Of a DNA stretch of 64,000 nucleotides, positions 7,585 through 16,226 are shown piece by piece (positions within the stretch are counted from its first letter, which is position 1; every line of letters starts with the position of its first letter). The stretch lies in assembly GCA_964413535.1 (NCBI GenBank), contig CAYPTB010000055.1:62001-126000 (forward strand), read 5' to 3'. The notes beneath the pieces are model-generated. The model did not search any database. It was not told where the DNA came from and saw only the letters and a program-made list of their open reading frames with translations. The position numbers were made by a program, and so were the translations under genes. Source of the DNA: CAYPTB01 sp964413535. GTDB lineage: Bacteria > Planctomycetota > UBA1135 > GCA-002686595.

Positions 7585-9620
7585 CGCACGACGCCACCCG
7601 CGGCGGTGCTGCGCCGCAGGCTGCTACGAGGAGCGGGCGCGCACTCTTCCCGTTCGTCGTCGCGTTGCCGCTCTACCTGGCGCTCGTCTGGCGCTTCGAC
7701 TACCTGTGCGACGACGCGTACATCTACTTCCGCTACGCGGTGAACCTCGCCGACGGTTTCGGCCTGCGCTTCAACCCCGGCGAGGCCGTGCCCGTCGAAG
7801 GCTATTCGAGCTTCCTGTGGCACGTGTGGCAGGCGGGCTTCGTGCTGCTCGGGCTCGACCTCGCGGTCTGGACGCGCATCGTCACTCTCGCCCTCGGCAT
7901 CTTCTACTTCGTGTACGTGATCCGATTCGTGGAGCGTCGCTTCGCGCTCGGGACGGCGGCGACGACCGCCTGCGCGCTGTTCCTGGCGGCGCTGCCGCCG
8001 TTCGCCATGTACACGACCGGCGGGATGCCGGCGCTGACCTATTCGCTCGCCCTGTTCGCGGCGTTCGAGCGGCTCTTCGGCGATCCAAAGCGGCCGCGCG
8101 GGTTGCAGGCCGCGCTGTGCGCCTTGCTCGCGATCAACCTGCGCGTGGAGGGCGCCTACTTCGCGCTCTACCTCGTCGCGCTGGGAGGTGTCACCTGCTG
8201 GTTCACGCAAAGCCGCGAGCTCCGGCGCGCGTGGGTGTGGGTGCTCGCCGCCGTCGTCGCGGGCATCGTCTTCCAGCTCCTCTTCCGGCACTTCTACCAC
8301 GAGGATCTGCTCGGGAACACGGCGCGCACGAAGGGCGGCTTCTCGATCTCGCGCTTGGTGCGCGGCCTGCGCTACTCGTCGTCGTACTTCCTGATCTTCC
8401 CGAGCATCGTACTGGCGCTCCTCGCGCCGCTCTTCGGCGGAGCACGCGGGCAGCGCGCGATCCGCCTGCAGGCCTGGGCCATGTACGCCGCGACGCTCGG
8501 CTTCGCCACGCTGGTGGGCGGCGACTTCCTGCCCATGGGCCGCTTCTTCCTCACGGGCATTCCCTTCGCGGTGGTGCTGCTCGCGTCCTGGCTCGCGTCC
8601 GATGGGCGCGGCACGGGGCGATCCCCCCGCGTGAAGCTCGCCGTCACGGGGCTCTGCGCGCTCGGCTCGCTGCTCGTCGCCTTCGACGTGCACGTCGCGC
8701 CGCTCGCCCTGCGCGAGCGCGTCACCGCCCGCTCGGTCTACGCGACGGAATACGCGTACTGGAAGTTCATCCGCTCCGAGGCGGAGGTGTGGGGCGTCAT
8801 CGGACGCGCGCTCCGCGCCCACACCCGTCCCGGCGAATCCCTCGTCTATCCCGCCATCGGAATCGTGGGCTTCACCTCCGATCTCCACATCTACGACCAG
8901 CACTGTCTCGTCACTCCGGCCGAGGACGTGGACTTCGTCTACGAGCTCGAGGACGGCGACGCCGGCCACGATCGCTACGTTCCCGCCGGGAGCTTCCTCC
9001 CGTTGAAGCCCACCTACCTCGGGGCGCGTTTGATCCCGAAGGATTCGGTGGTCGAGCGCGAGAGGACGCGGGGCGGACCTTGGAGGTCGATCGTCGAGGC
9101 GCTCTACTTCCCGGTCGACGAGAGCGTCCCGGGAATGGGGGAGGTCGAGCTCGAGCTCCTGCGCGTCACGCATTGGGAGTGGCCGCTCGCACCGCTCGTC
9201 GTGCACGTCGACCTCGCGCGCGGCCTGGACCTGAGCGACGAAGTGGGCTCCCTGCGCGAGCTCCGCGCGCGGGAGCTCGAGCGCGCGGACGAACTCGCCC
9301 GCGCCGAAGCAAAGATTCGCGAAGCGGTCGCGGAGGGTGCGGTGTTCGCCACGGGCAAACTCGGCGTCGAGTGGATCTCGCGCGGAGAGGCCCACACGCT
9401 GCACTATCAAGCGGCCGTTTGGTACCTGCCCGCCTCGGGCCCGGCGCACCCGGCTCCGCGCGGGGCCGTCGTGCGTTCGATCGTCCTCGCGGGCGAGCCG
9501 ACGCTCAACGGCTCGCCGCCCGGTTGGTCGATCGTCCCTCCCGCGAGCTTGCAGCAGCTCGTCGTCGAGGGTGGAACGATGCTGGTCGTGTGCGTGCGGC
9601 CGCCGATGCTTCCGCAATGA
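7581..9620 (+). CDS. GT-C membrane glycosyltransferase, AftB-like, array copy 3
   Basis: 679-residue paralogue. GTG 7581 overlaps the copy 2 stop by 4 nt. It has LCDDAYIYFRYAVNLADG (Asp44-Asp45), VPVEGYSSFLW, then MYTTGGMPALTYSLALFA in place of the WSTGGMSDLAHAF version in copies 1 and 5. VGGDFLPMGRFFLTG differs from the FMPMGR of the other copies. The soluble region keeps IGIVGFTSDLHIYDQHCLV, where the YY found in most copies is FT. The same frame stays open far upstream, into copy 2; that extension is a GC artefact, because copy 2 has its own clear protein there. Confidence 0.85.
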   Translation: MTHDATRGGAAPQAATRSGRALFPFVVALPLYLALVWRFDYLCDDAYIYFRYAVNLADGFGLRFNPGEAVPVEGYSSFLWHVWQAGFVLLGLDLAVWTRIVTLALGIFYFVYVIRFVERRFALGTAATTACALFLAALPPFAMYTTGGMPALTYSLALFAAFERLFGDPKRPRGLQAALCALLAINLRVEGAYFALYLVALGGVTCWFTQSRELRRAWVWVLAAVVAGIVFQLLFRHFYHEDLLGNTARTKGGFSISRLVRGLRYSSSYFLIFPSIVLALLAPLFGGARGQRAIRLQAWAMYAATLGFATLVGGDFLPMGRFFLTGIPFAVVLLASWLASDGRGTGRSPRVKLAVTGLCALGSLLVAFDVHVAPLALRERVTARSVYATEYAYWKFIRSEAEVWGVIGRALRAHTRPGESLVYPAIGIVGFTSDLHIYDQHCLVTPAEDVDFVYELEDGDAGHDRYVPAGSFLPLKPTYLGARLIPKDSVVERERTRGGPWRSIVEALYFPVDESVPGMGEVELELLRVTHWEWPLAPLVVHVDLARGLDLSDEVGSLRELRARELERADELARAEAKIREAVAEGAVFATGKLGVEWISRGEAHTLHYQAAVWYLPASGPAHPAPRGAVVRSIVLAGEPTLNGSPPGWSIVPPASLQQLVVEGGTMLVVCVRPPMLPQ

Positions 9621-11629
9621 GCGCCGCGGAGGGCGTGGGCGGCGCGGGGACGGTAGGGCGGCGAGCCGCCCTCCTCGCGTTCGTCCTGGCGCTGCCCCTG
9701 TACCTCGCGCTCGTCTGGCGCTTCGACTTCGTCTGCGACGACGCGTTCATCTTCTTCCGCTACGCCGAGAACCTCGCCGCCGGTCACGGCCTCCGCTTCG
9801 ATCCGAGCGAGAGCGTGCCCGTCGAGGGCTATTCGAGCCTCGCTTGGCCGATCCTCCTCGCCGTGCTCGTGCGGGCGGGACTCGATCCAGCGCTGTGGGT
9901 GGACGCCGTCACCGTGCCGATCGGGATCGTCTTCTTCGTCTACTTGATCTCCTTCGCGCGTCGGCGACTCGCGCTCGGTACGGCCCAGACGAGCGCCGTC
10001 GCGCTGTTCCTGGCGGCGTTCCCGCCCTTCGCGTTGTGGACGACGAGCGGGATGCCCGAGCTGTTCTACGCGCTCGCGGTGTTCGCCGTGTTCGAGCGCC
10101 TGCTCGGCGATCCGCTGCGGCCGCACGGAGTCCAGGCGGGAGCCTGCGCGCTCCTCGCGGCGCTCTTGCGCGTGGAAGGGGCGTTCTTCGCCCTGTTCGT
10201 CCTGCTGCTCGGCGTCGCGACGTGGTGGTTTCGTCGAGACCGCTCACTCGCCCGCGCGCTGCGCGTCGCGCTCGCCATCCTGGTCCTCGGCGTCGCCGCG
10301 CACTGGGCGTGGCGCTACGCGTACCACGGCGACTTCCTCGCCAACACGGTGCGCACGAAGGGCGGCGTTTCGGGCGCGCGCCTCGTGCGCGGGCTCCTCT
10401 ACTGCGCGACGTGGCTCGCCGTGTTCCCCGGGATGGCGTTCGCGCTCGCGGCGCCGCTCTTCGGCGGCCTGCGGCGACAACGCGCCCTGTGCCTCCAGGC
10501 CTGGGCGGTCTGCGCTGCGTCGCTCGGGTTCGCCACGGCCGTGGGCGGGGACTTCATGCCCATGGGGCGCTTCCTGCTGACCGCCGTGCCCTTCGCCGTG
10601 TTGTCCCTCGCCGCGTGGCTCTCGGGGCCGCCATCGCCGGCAAAGATGGCGCTCGCGCTCGCCGCCGGCGCCGCCTCGCTCGCGGCGGCCTTCGACCTCC
10701 ACCTGGTGCCGCTCGCGCTGCGCGAGCGCTTGGGCTTCCGCGCGGAGTACTGGAGCGAGTTCGTCTCGTGGCGTGCGTCGCGCGAGAACACGGCGCGCTG
10801 GTCGGCGTTGGGCCGCGCCTTGAGCGTGCACACGCGGCCCTCGGAATCGCTCGTCTACGGCTACATCGGCGCCGTGGGCTACTACTCCCACCTGCACCTC
10901 TTCGATCAGTTCGGACTGGTCACGCGGCTCGGCGAGCTCGATCCCGTGTGGACGATCGACGGGGGCGATCCGGGACACGATCGCTTCGCACCGGCCGCGA
11001 GCTTCCTGTCCTTGCAGCCGACATATCTCGACGCCCGGCTCGTGCCCAAGGGGTCGCTCGAGGCGCGCAGTTGGAGGCGAGACGGGCCGTGGAGTGCGAT
11101 CACCGAGACCTCCTACCATCCCGTCGACGAGCTCGTGCCGGGTCTGGGCGAAGTGGAGCTCGAGCTCGTGCGCTTCACGAGCTGGGACTGGGTGGGGACG
11201 CCCTTCTACGCGCTGGTCGAGGTCGCTCGCGACGTCGACCTGTCCGATGCGACGGGCGCGTCGACGCGCGTGCTGGAGCGGGCCGATTCCGCGCGCGAGC
11301 GTCTGGAGCGGGCCGAAGGCGAGATCCGCGCGATGCTGCGCGAGGGACGGCTGTTCGACGTCGTCGAACCGTTCGGTGTGCGTCAGATCTCGCGCGGCGA
11401 GCAGGAGACGCTGGGTCACAAGGTCGCCGTCTGGTGCCTTTCGGCGGACGGGCCGGCTCATCCGGCGCCGACCGGCGCGGTCGTGCGCTCCTTCGCGCTC
11501 GACGGCGATCCCACGCTCGACGGCGCGGCGCCGGGCTGGTCGATCGTGTCGCCGGGCGGCGTGCACGAGCTGCGCGTCGAGGGCGGCTCGCTCTTGGTCG
11601 TTTGCATCCGTCCGCCCGAGAGACGTTGA
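9617..11629 (+). CDS. GT-C membrane glycosyltransferase, AftB-like, array copy 4
   Basis: 670-residue paralogue. ATG 9617 overlaps the copy 3 stop as ATGA. It has VCDDAFIFFRYAENLAAG (Asp41-Asp42) and VPVEGYSSLAWPILL, where the usual W-x-x-W segment is altered. WTTSGMPELFYALAVF replaces the GGM triplet by SGM. It keeps VGGDFMPMGRFLLTAVPF, GAVGYYSHLHLFDQFGLVTR and the array C-terminal signature GAAPGWSIVSPGG. The divergence in the loop after the acidic pair suggests the copies may differ in acceptor or donor specificity, though this is inference. Confidence 0.85.
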   Translation: MSAAEGVGGAGTVGRRAALLAFVLALPLYLALVWRFDFVCDDAFIFFRYAENLAAGHGLRFDPSESVPVEGYSSLAWPILLAVLVRAGLDPALWVDAVTVPIGIVFFVYLISFARRRLALGTAQTSAVALFLAAFPPFALWTTSGMPELFYALAVFAVFERLLGDPLRPHGVQAGACALLAALLRVEGAFFALFVLLLGVATWWFRRDRSLARALRVALAILVLGVAAHWAWRYAYHGDFLANTVRTKGGVSGARLVRGLLYCATWLAVFPGMAFALAAPLFGGLRRQRALCLQAWAVCAASLGFATAVGGDFMPMGRFLLTAVPFAVLSLAAWLSGPPSPAKMALALAAGAASLAAAFDLHLVPLALRERLGFRAEYWSEFVSWRASRENTARWSALGRALSVHTRPSESLVYGYIGAVGYYSHLHLFDQFGLVTRLGELDPVWTIDGGDPGHDRFAPAASFLSLQPTYLDARLVPKGSLEARSWRRDGPWSAITETSYHPVDELVPGLGEVELELVRFTSWDWVGTPFYALVEVARDVDLSDATGASTRVLERADSARERLERAEGEIRAMLREGRLFDVVEPFGVRQISRGEQETLGHKVAVWCLSADGPAHPAPTGAVVRSFALDGDPTLDGAAPGWSIVSPGGVHELRVEGGSLLVVCIRPPERR

Positions 11630-11666
11630 GCGACCGAGCGGACGAGAGCGCTATGCTTCCCCGAGC

Positions 11667-13727
11667 TTGAGCAGCGACGGACAGCGAGGAGCCGACGGCG
11701 CGCAGTACGGAGCGAGCCGTGCGTGCGAGACCGCGGCGGTGGAGGGGGCTCGCGGCGCGTGGCTGCCGGTCCTCGTGGCGCTACCCGTGTACCTGGCGCT
11801 CGTCTGGCGCTTCGACTACCTGCTCGACGACGCCTACATCTTCTTCCGCTACGCGGTGAACCTGGCCAACGGCTTCGGCCTGCGCTTCAACCCTGCGGAG
11901 CCCGTGCCCGTCGAGGGCTACTCGAGCTTGTTGTGGCCGGTCTGGCAGGCGGGCTTCGTCCGTCTGGGTCTGGATCTCGAGGTGTGGGTGCGCGTCGTGC
12001 TGCTCGGCGTCGGCGTGGCCTTCTTCCTCCACGTCGTGCGCTTCGTGCGACGCCGTCTCGCGCTCGACCCGTGGGAGGCGACGGTTTGCGCGCTGTTCCT
12101 GGCCGCGTTCCCTGCGTTCGCCGTGTGGTCGACCGGCGGGATGTCGGACCTCGCGCACGCTTTCGCCGTGTTCGCGGTCTTCGAGCGACTGCTGGGGGAC
12201 CCGGCGCGGCCGCGCGGCTTGCAGGCGGGAGCTTGCGCGCTCCTCGCCGTCGGCTTGCGCGCGGAGGGCGCCGCATTCGGCTTGCTCGTGATCGCGGTCG
12301 GTTTCGCCACCTGGTGGCGGACGCGCGACCGCGCGCTCGCGCGGGCCTGCTCGTGCGCGCTGGCCGTGCTCGTCCTGGGAGTGATCGCGCACGTCGCGTG
12401 GCGCTACGCCTATCACGGTGAGCTCGTCTCGAACACCATGCGGACGAAGGGCGGCACCTCGCCCGATCGCGTGCTCCGCGGATTGCGCTACTCGCTCTCC
12501 TACTTCGAGGTCTTCCCGGGGATGGCCTTCGCGTTGCTCGCGCCGTTGGCCGCGCGTCGCCACGCGCTCTTGCGCCTCCAGGCCTGGTCGATGTCGCTGG
12601 GAACGCTGGGCTTCGCCACGCTCGTCGGCGGCGACTTCATGCCGATGGGGAGGTTCTTCCTCACCGGTGTGCCATTCGCCGTCGTGCTGCTCTCCACCTG
12701 GCTCGAGGGCGGTCCGCGGCGCGTCCCAAAGCGCGTGGCCGCGCTGGTGGCGACGCTCGTCTCCGCGCTGCCGGCCTTCGACCTGCACGTCGTTCCGGAG
12801 GCCTGGCTCGCGCGCACGACGTCGCGACTGATCGCGGGCTCGGGCTTCGTCTCCGAGTACGTGACGTGGAAGTCGACGCGCGACGTGCGCGCGAGCTGGG
12901 TGGCGCTCGGTCGAGCGATCGCCGCCCACACGCGACCTGGCGAATCGCTCGTCTATCCGTTCATCGGAGTCGTGGGCTACTACACCGACCTGCACATCTA
13001 CGACCAGCACTGCCTCGTCACGCGCCAGAGCGACGTGGGCTTCGTGTGGAGCATCGAGGGCGGCGACGCGGGGCACGACCGCTACATCCCCGTGTCGAGC
13101 TTCTTGCCGGTGCACCCGACCTACATCGGAGCGCGCTTGATCGAGAAGGGCTCGCAGGCCGACCGCCTCTGGACGCGGGAGAGCCCGTGGAACTCCATCG
13201 CCGAAGCGCTCTACTTCCCGCTCGAGGAGCCCGTGCCGGGCATGGGCGAGGTCGAGCTCGAGCTCCTGCGCGCGACGAGCTGGGATTGGGTCGGAACGCC
13301 CTTCCTGCAGCTCGTGGACGTGGCGCGCGACCTCGACCTCTCCGATCCGGTAGCCGCGCGCGCGGAACTCCTGCGTCGCGTCGCGGCGCGCGCGGACGAG
13401 CTCGCAGGCGCCGAGCGAGAGATCCAGGACGACGTCGCGGCCGGCCGCCTCTTCGCCCGGCGCGAGCCGTTCGGAGCCGAGCGCCTCGCGCGCGGGGAGC
13501 GCGAGACGCTCGGCTACCAGGTCTACGCGTGGTACCTCCCGGGCGACGGTCCGCCGCATCCCGAGCGCAACGGAGCCGTCGTCCGCTCGATCGCGCTCGA
13601 CGGTGCGCCGGTGGTCGACGGTGCGGAGCCGGGATGGTCGGTGGTGGCGCCGGGAGACGGACACGTGCTCGACGTCGAGGGCGGAACGGTCCTCGTCGTC
13701 TGCCTGCGCCCGCCGCGCCCCGAGTGA
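11667..13727 (+). CDS. GT-C membrane glycosyltransferase, AftB-like, array copy 5
   Basis: About 686 residues from TTG 11667; GTG 11739 is the alternative and would leave only about 11 residues before the first helix. It has LLDDAYIFFRYAVNLANG, so the Cys before the acidic pair in the other copies is Leu here, then VPVEGYSSLLWPVWQAGF. It resembles copy 1 in WSTGGMSDLAHAFAVF. VGGDFMPMGRFFLTGVPFAV and GVVGYYTDLHIYDQHCLVTR are retained. The gap to copy 4 is 37 nt, about the same as between copies 1 and 2. The SGNH-like gene starts 54 nt after its stop, so it probably closes the array within one transcription unit. Confidence 0.82.
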   Translation: MSSDGQRGADGAQYGASRACETAAVEGARGAWLPVLVALPVYLALVWRFDYLLDDAYIFFRYAVNLANGFGLRFNPAEPVPVEGYSSLLWPVWQAGFVRLGLDLEVWVRVVLLGVGVAFFLHVVRFVRRRLALDPWEATVCALFLAAFPAFAVWSTGGMSDLAHAFAVFAVFERLLGDPARPRGLQAGACALLAVGLRAEGAAFGLLVIAVGFATWWRTRDRALARACSCALAVLVLGVIAHVAWRYAYHGELVSNTMRTKGGTSPDRVLRGLRYSLSYFEVFPGMAFALLAPLAARRHALLRLQAWSMSLGTLGFATLVGGDFMPMGRFFLTGVPFAVVLLSTWLEGGPRRVPKRVAALVATLVSALPAFDLHVVPEAWLARTTSRLIAGSGFVSEYVTWKSTRDVRASWVALGRAIAAHTRPGESLVYPFIGVVGYYTDLHIYDQHCLVTRQSDVGFVWSIEGGDAGHDRYIPVSSFLPVHPTYIGARLIEKGSQADRLWTRESPWNSIAEALYFPLEEPVPGMGEVELELLRATSWDWVGTPFLQLVDVARDLDLSDPVAARAELLRRVAARADELAGAEREIQDDVAAGRLFARREPFGAERLARGERETLGYQVYAWYLPGDGPPHPERNGAVVRSIALDGAPVVDGAEPGWSVVAPGDGHVLDVEGGTVLVVCLRPPRPE

Positions 13728-13781
13728 AGCGAGCGCGACGGACCGCTATCATCCCGAAACGCCTCCTGCGCGAGGCGCTCC

Positions 13782-15092
13782 ATGTCGATGAGCCGCGAGC
13801 ACCCGAGGCCGCCGTCGGCGCACCGTGTCCTCGTCCGCGCGGGCCTCGTGTCGGCGGCAGTGGTCGTGGCCCTGGGACTGACGGAGATCGGTTTCCGGCA
13901 GTACGCGGCGCCCTACTCTCGCGCGGAGTTCGAGCGCGGGCTCGTCACGGTGCAGACGATGCAGCGCGTCGGCCAGGTCGAGGGCGAGCAGGTGATCAGC
14001 GCCACGGAGGGCCGCATCCTCCATCCCTACTACGCGTGGGAGATCCTGTCGGAGAGCCTGGAGGTGCAGGCGGACTACGAGGCCGCGCTCGAAGCGACGG
14101 CGGAGACGCGCTCCGAAACGTTCGAGGTGTGGGTGATCGGCGGCTCGGTGGCGCGTTACTTCGTGATTCCTCACAACGGCGCCATCCAGTCCGGCGCCAA
14201 GCGCTTCGCGGAGGTCCTGCAGGCCGACCCGCGCTTGGGCGGACAGCGCGTCGTCGTCAAGGGCTATGGCCGGATCGCCATGAAGCAGCCGCAGCAGTCG
14301 AACCTGGTGGCCTTCCACCTCGCCCTGGGGATGCTGCCCGACCTGGTCGTGAACCTCGACGGCGCGAACGAGGTCGGTCTCGGCAACGAGAACGTCGGAT
14401 TCGGGACGCATCCCGTCTACCCCGCGGCCGACATGTGGGCGCTGCTCGCGACGGCCCACGAGAAGGACGAAGGCAGCATGGGTCTCCTCGTGGCGCTGTG
14501 GGAGAACCGCCGTGCCCACGAGCGCCTGACGCGGTTCGCGCTCGATTCGGGCCTGCTGTGGAGTCGCGCCTTCGCCTGGTGGATCGAGAACCGTTTGCGC
14601 GCGAACCAGGCGCGCTACCACGACATCCGCACCGAGTACCACACCTACGTCGGCTCGTTGCCGAACAACTTGAGCTCGCGCGGCATCTCCACTGCCGGTC
14701 ACGAGGACCGAGTGCCGGAGATCCTGGAACGCGCCTGGTACGAGAGTTCGCTCTCGCTCGACGCGCTGTGCCGGGCGCGCGGGATCGCCTACCTGCACGT
14801 GCTCCAGCCGACGTTGCACGACGCGGGCTCGAAGCCCCTCACGCAAGACGAGATCGAGGCCGGCGCGGCGACGGACGGTTGGGTCGAGGGCTGCCGCTTT
14901 GGGTATCCGCGGTTGCGCGCCGCCGGCGAGCGGTTGCGCGCGCGCGGGATCCACTTCGCGGATGCCTCGCGGCTCTTCGCCGAGGTCGCCATCCCGATCT
15001 ACTACGACTCCTGCCACTACAACGTCCCCGGGAACTACGTGCTCGGGGAGTTCGTCGCCAAGGCGTACCTCGCCGGGCTCGACGGCGAGTGA
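13782..15092 (+). CDS. Membrane-anchored SGNH/GDSL-hydrolase-like protein
   Basis: 436 residues from ATG 13782. A basic N-terminus and one hydrophobic helix (about residues 17-34) suggest a signal anchor with the body outside the membrane. GGSVA at 120-124 matches the nucleophile block of SGNH hydrolases, NLDGANEV resembles the Asn block, and DSCHYNVPGNYVLGEF near the C-terminus supplies an Asp-x-x-His pair. Family members remove or transfer acyl groups, often on glycans. Its position directly after five glycosyltransferases suggests modification of the same glycan. The assignment rests on motif order only, and acyltransferase activity (as in DltD/AlgX relatives) is equally possible. Confidence 0.65.
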   Translation: MSMSREHPRPPSAHRVLVRAGLVSAAVVVALGLTEIGFRQYAAPYSRAEFERGLVTVQTMQRVGQVEGEQVISATEGRILHPYYAWEILSESLEVQADYEAALEATAETRSETFEVWVIGGSVARYFVIPHNGAIQSGAKRFAEVLQADPRLGGQRVVVKGYGRIAMKQPQQSNLVAFHLALGMLPDLVVNLDGANEVGLGNENVGFGTHPVYPAADMWALLATAHEKDEGSMGLLVALWENRRAHERLTRFALDSGLLWSRAFAWWIENRLRANQARYHDIRTEYHTYVGSLPNNLSSRGISTAGHEDRVPEILERAWYESSLSLDALCRARGIAYLHVLQPTLHDAGSKPLTQDEIEAGAATDGWVEGCRFGYPRLRAAGERLRARGIHFADASRLFAEVAIPIYYDSCHYNVPGNYVLGEFVAKAYLAGLDGE

Positions 15093-15114
15093 CGGATCGA
15101 GCAACGCCCGTCGC

Positions 15115-15321
15115 TCAGCCGACGACCGAGCGCGCGAGGCGGAGTGCGAGTCCGAGGAGGACGACGAGCAACACCAAGGGGGGCGCGCTCGTCAGGCAAC
15201 CGTAGGTGAGGTAGCGCTTCTGGAGCGAGCCGCCGCAGACGGGGCACACGCGCGGCACGGGCTTCGGCAGCGGCGCCTTGCAGTGCGGGCAGGTATCGGT
15301 CTCGAGGATCCTAGGAGACAT
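15115..15321 (-). CDS. Small zinc-ribbon membrane protein
   Basis: 68 residues from ATG 15321. Two Cys pairs, CPHC and CPVC, about 20 residues apart, form a probable zinc ribbon. A single strongly hydrophobic helix (about residues 46-62) and a short basic end follow. The start overlaps the last 11 nt of mqnA, so it is the second gene of that unit. The function is unknown; similar ribbon-plus-helix proteins are common and uncharacterised. Confidence 0.75.
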   Translation of the reverse strand: MSPRILETDTCPHCKAPLPKPVPRVCPVCGGSLQKRYLTYGCLTSAPPLVLLVVLLGLALRLARSVVG

Positions 15322-16141
15322 GAGACCCCTCGAGGGCGAGCGCTTCGGGCGCGAGCCCGCCCTCGCACAGGCCGAGCCGGGCCGCGCGATCGCGGAAGGC
15401 GAAGAGGCTCGCGCGCATGCTCGCCCCCGGCTCGTAGAGGCATTCGTCCGCGAGGTAACGGCGCGCGGCTTCGGCCGGGATGCTCCATTCGCGCGCGGCC
15501 GCGTCGGCGAGGTCGAGAACACGAGCGGCGCCGCGCTCGCGTGCGCGTGCGAAAGCGGAGAGGTGCGGCTCCACCTCGACGTCGGGCCGCACGATCCACG
15601 CCGCGAAGACGAACGGCAGGCCCGTCGCCTCGCGCCACGCCGCCGAGGGATTGAAGACGGGCGGAGAGCCTGGCGCGAGGTGCTCGCGCAACGCGCGGTC
15701 GCCGATCTGGAGCCAGGCATCCGCGTCGGCGGCCCGCGGATCCGCGCCGTCGGGAACGAGGACGAGCTCCGGCGAGAGTCCGCGATCGGCGAGCAGCACG
15801 CGGACGAGTGCGGCGGCGGCGCGGCTCGCGGGGTCGAGCGCGAGCCGGCGGACTTCCTCCAGCGGGGTGCGCAGGAAGACTTGCACGCTGGAGACCGCCC
15901 GCGCTCCGGCGACGGCCAAGCCGTCGAGGTAGCGATAACCCGTGCGGCGGAAGAGCTCGATGCTCGAGACGAGGGCCACGTCGAGCTCGCCCGCGCGCAG
16001 TCGTTCGACGAGGCGCGCCGGCACGTCGCGAACGAGCTCGAGCGCGGGTTCGTCCTCGAGCCCGCTGTCGAGCGGACGCGCCACGAGGAACGGCACGCTG
16101 CCGACGCGCAGTCGGCCCGTTGCGGAGGGGGATCGCGTCAC
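15311..16141 (-). CDS. mqnA: Chorismate dehydratase MqnA (futalosine pathway)
   Basis: First committed enzyme of the futalosine route to menaquinone; it dehydrates chorismate to 3-enolpyruvylbenzoate. 276 residues, normal for the family. The N-terminus RLRVGSVPFLVARPLDSGL is the expected substrate-binding start (VGSV-Y-N-x-P-L in many homologues). VPARLVERLRAGELDVALVSSIE is the characteristic periplasmic-binding-like segment, and WREATGLPFVFAAW is near universal in MqnA. The GTG start at 16141 diverges from the methyltransferase gene over 85 nt. Two other genes of the pathway, mqnC and mqnE, lie 8 kb to the right. Confidence 0.9.
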   Translation of the reverse strand: MTRSPSATGRLRVGSVPFLVARPLDSGLEDEPALELVRDVPARLVERLRAGELDVALVSSIELFRRTGYRYLDGLAVAGARAVSSVQVFLRTPLEEVRRLALDPASRAAAALVRVLLADRGLSPELVLVPDGADPRAADADAWLQIGDRALREHLAPGSPPVFNPSAAWREATGLPFVFAAWIVRPDVEVEPHLSAFARARERGAARVLDLADAAAREWSIPAEAARRYLADECLYEPGASMRASLFAFRDRAARLGLCEGGLAPEALALEGSHVS

Positions 16142-16226
16142 GCGGGCCGGAGTCTACACGGAGGGGCTCGTTACACTGCGCCTTGGCGTGCAGGCCGCGA
16201 GGAGAGCGCCCGCACGTGCGACCTGG

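Larger units (their letters stand above)
3519..13727 (+). repeat. Five-copy tandem paralogous gene array
   Basis: Five consecutive genes of about 2 kb encode proteins collinear from the first helix to the last residues. Shared blocks include the DDA-I-FRYA loop, VEGYSS, GTSPARLLRGLRYS-like text, VGGDFMPMGRF and the PGWSIV tail. Two of the four junctions are 4-nt stop/start overlaps (7581-7584, 9617-9620). This is the expected product of repeated unequal crossing-over followed by divergence. Percent identities were not computed. Confidence 0.85.

Noticed and set aside
5655..9620. A single 1321-residue protein spanning copies 2 and 3 of the array
   Set aside because: The first half is a shifted frame over copy 2, which has its own complete and motif-rich protein; only the part from 7581 shows homology.
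11781..13664. Very long open reading frames on the strand opposite the GT-C array and the PHP operon (for example 11781-13664 minus)
   Set aside because: Their translations are Arg/Glu/Ala-rich without motifs and mirror the real genes codon by codon; this is the usual effect of high GC on antisense frames.
3519..13727. Array considered as a CRISPR or non-coding tandem repeat
   Set aside because: Repeat unit is about 2 kb and codes for full paralogous proteins; no short direct repeats with spacers.
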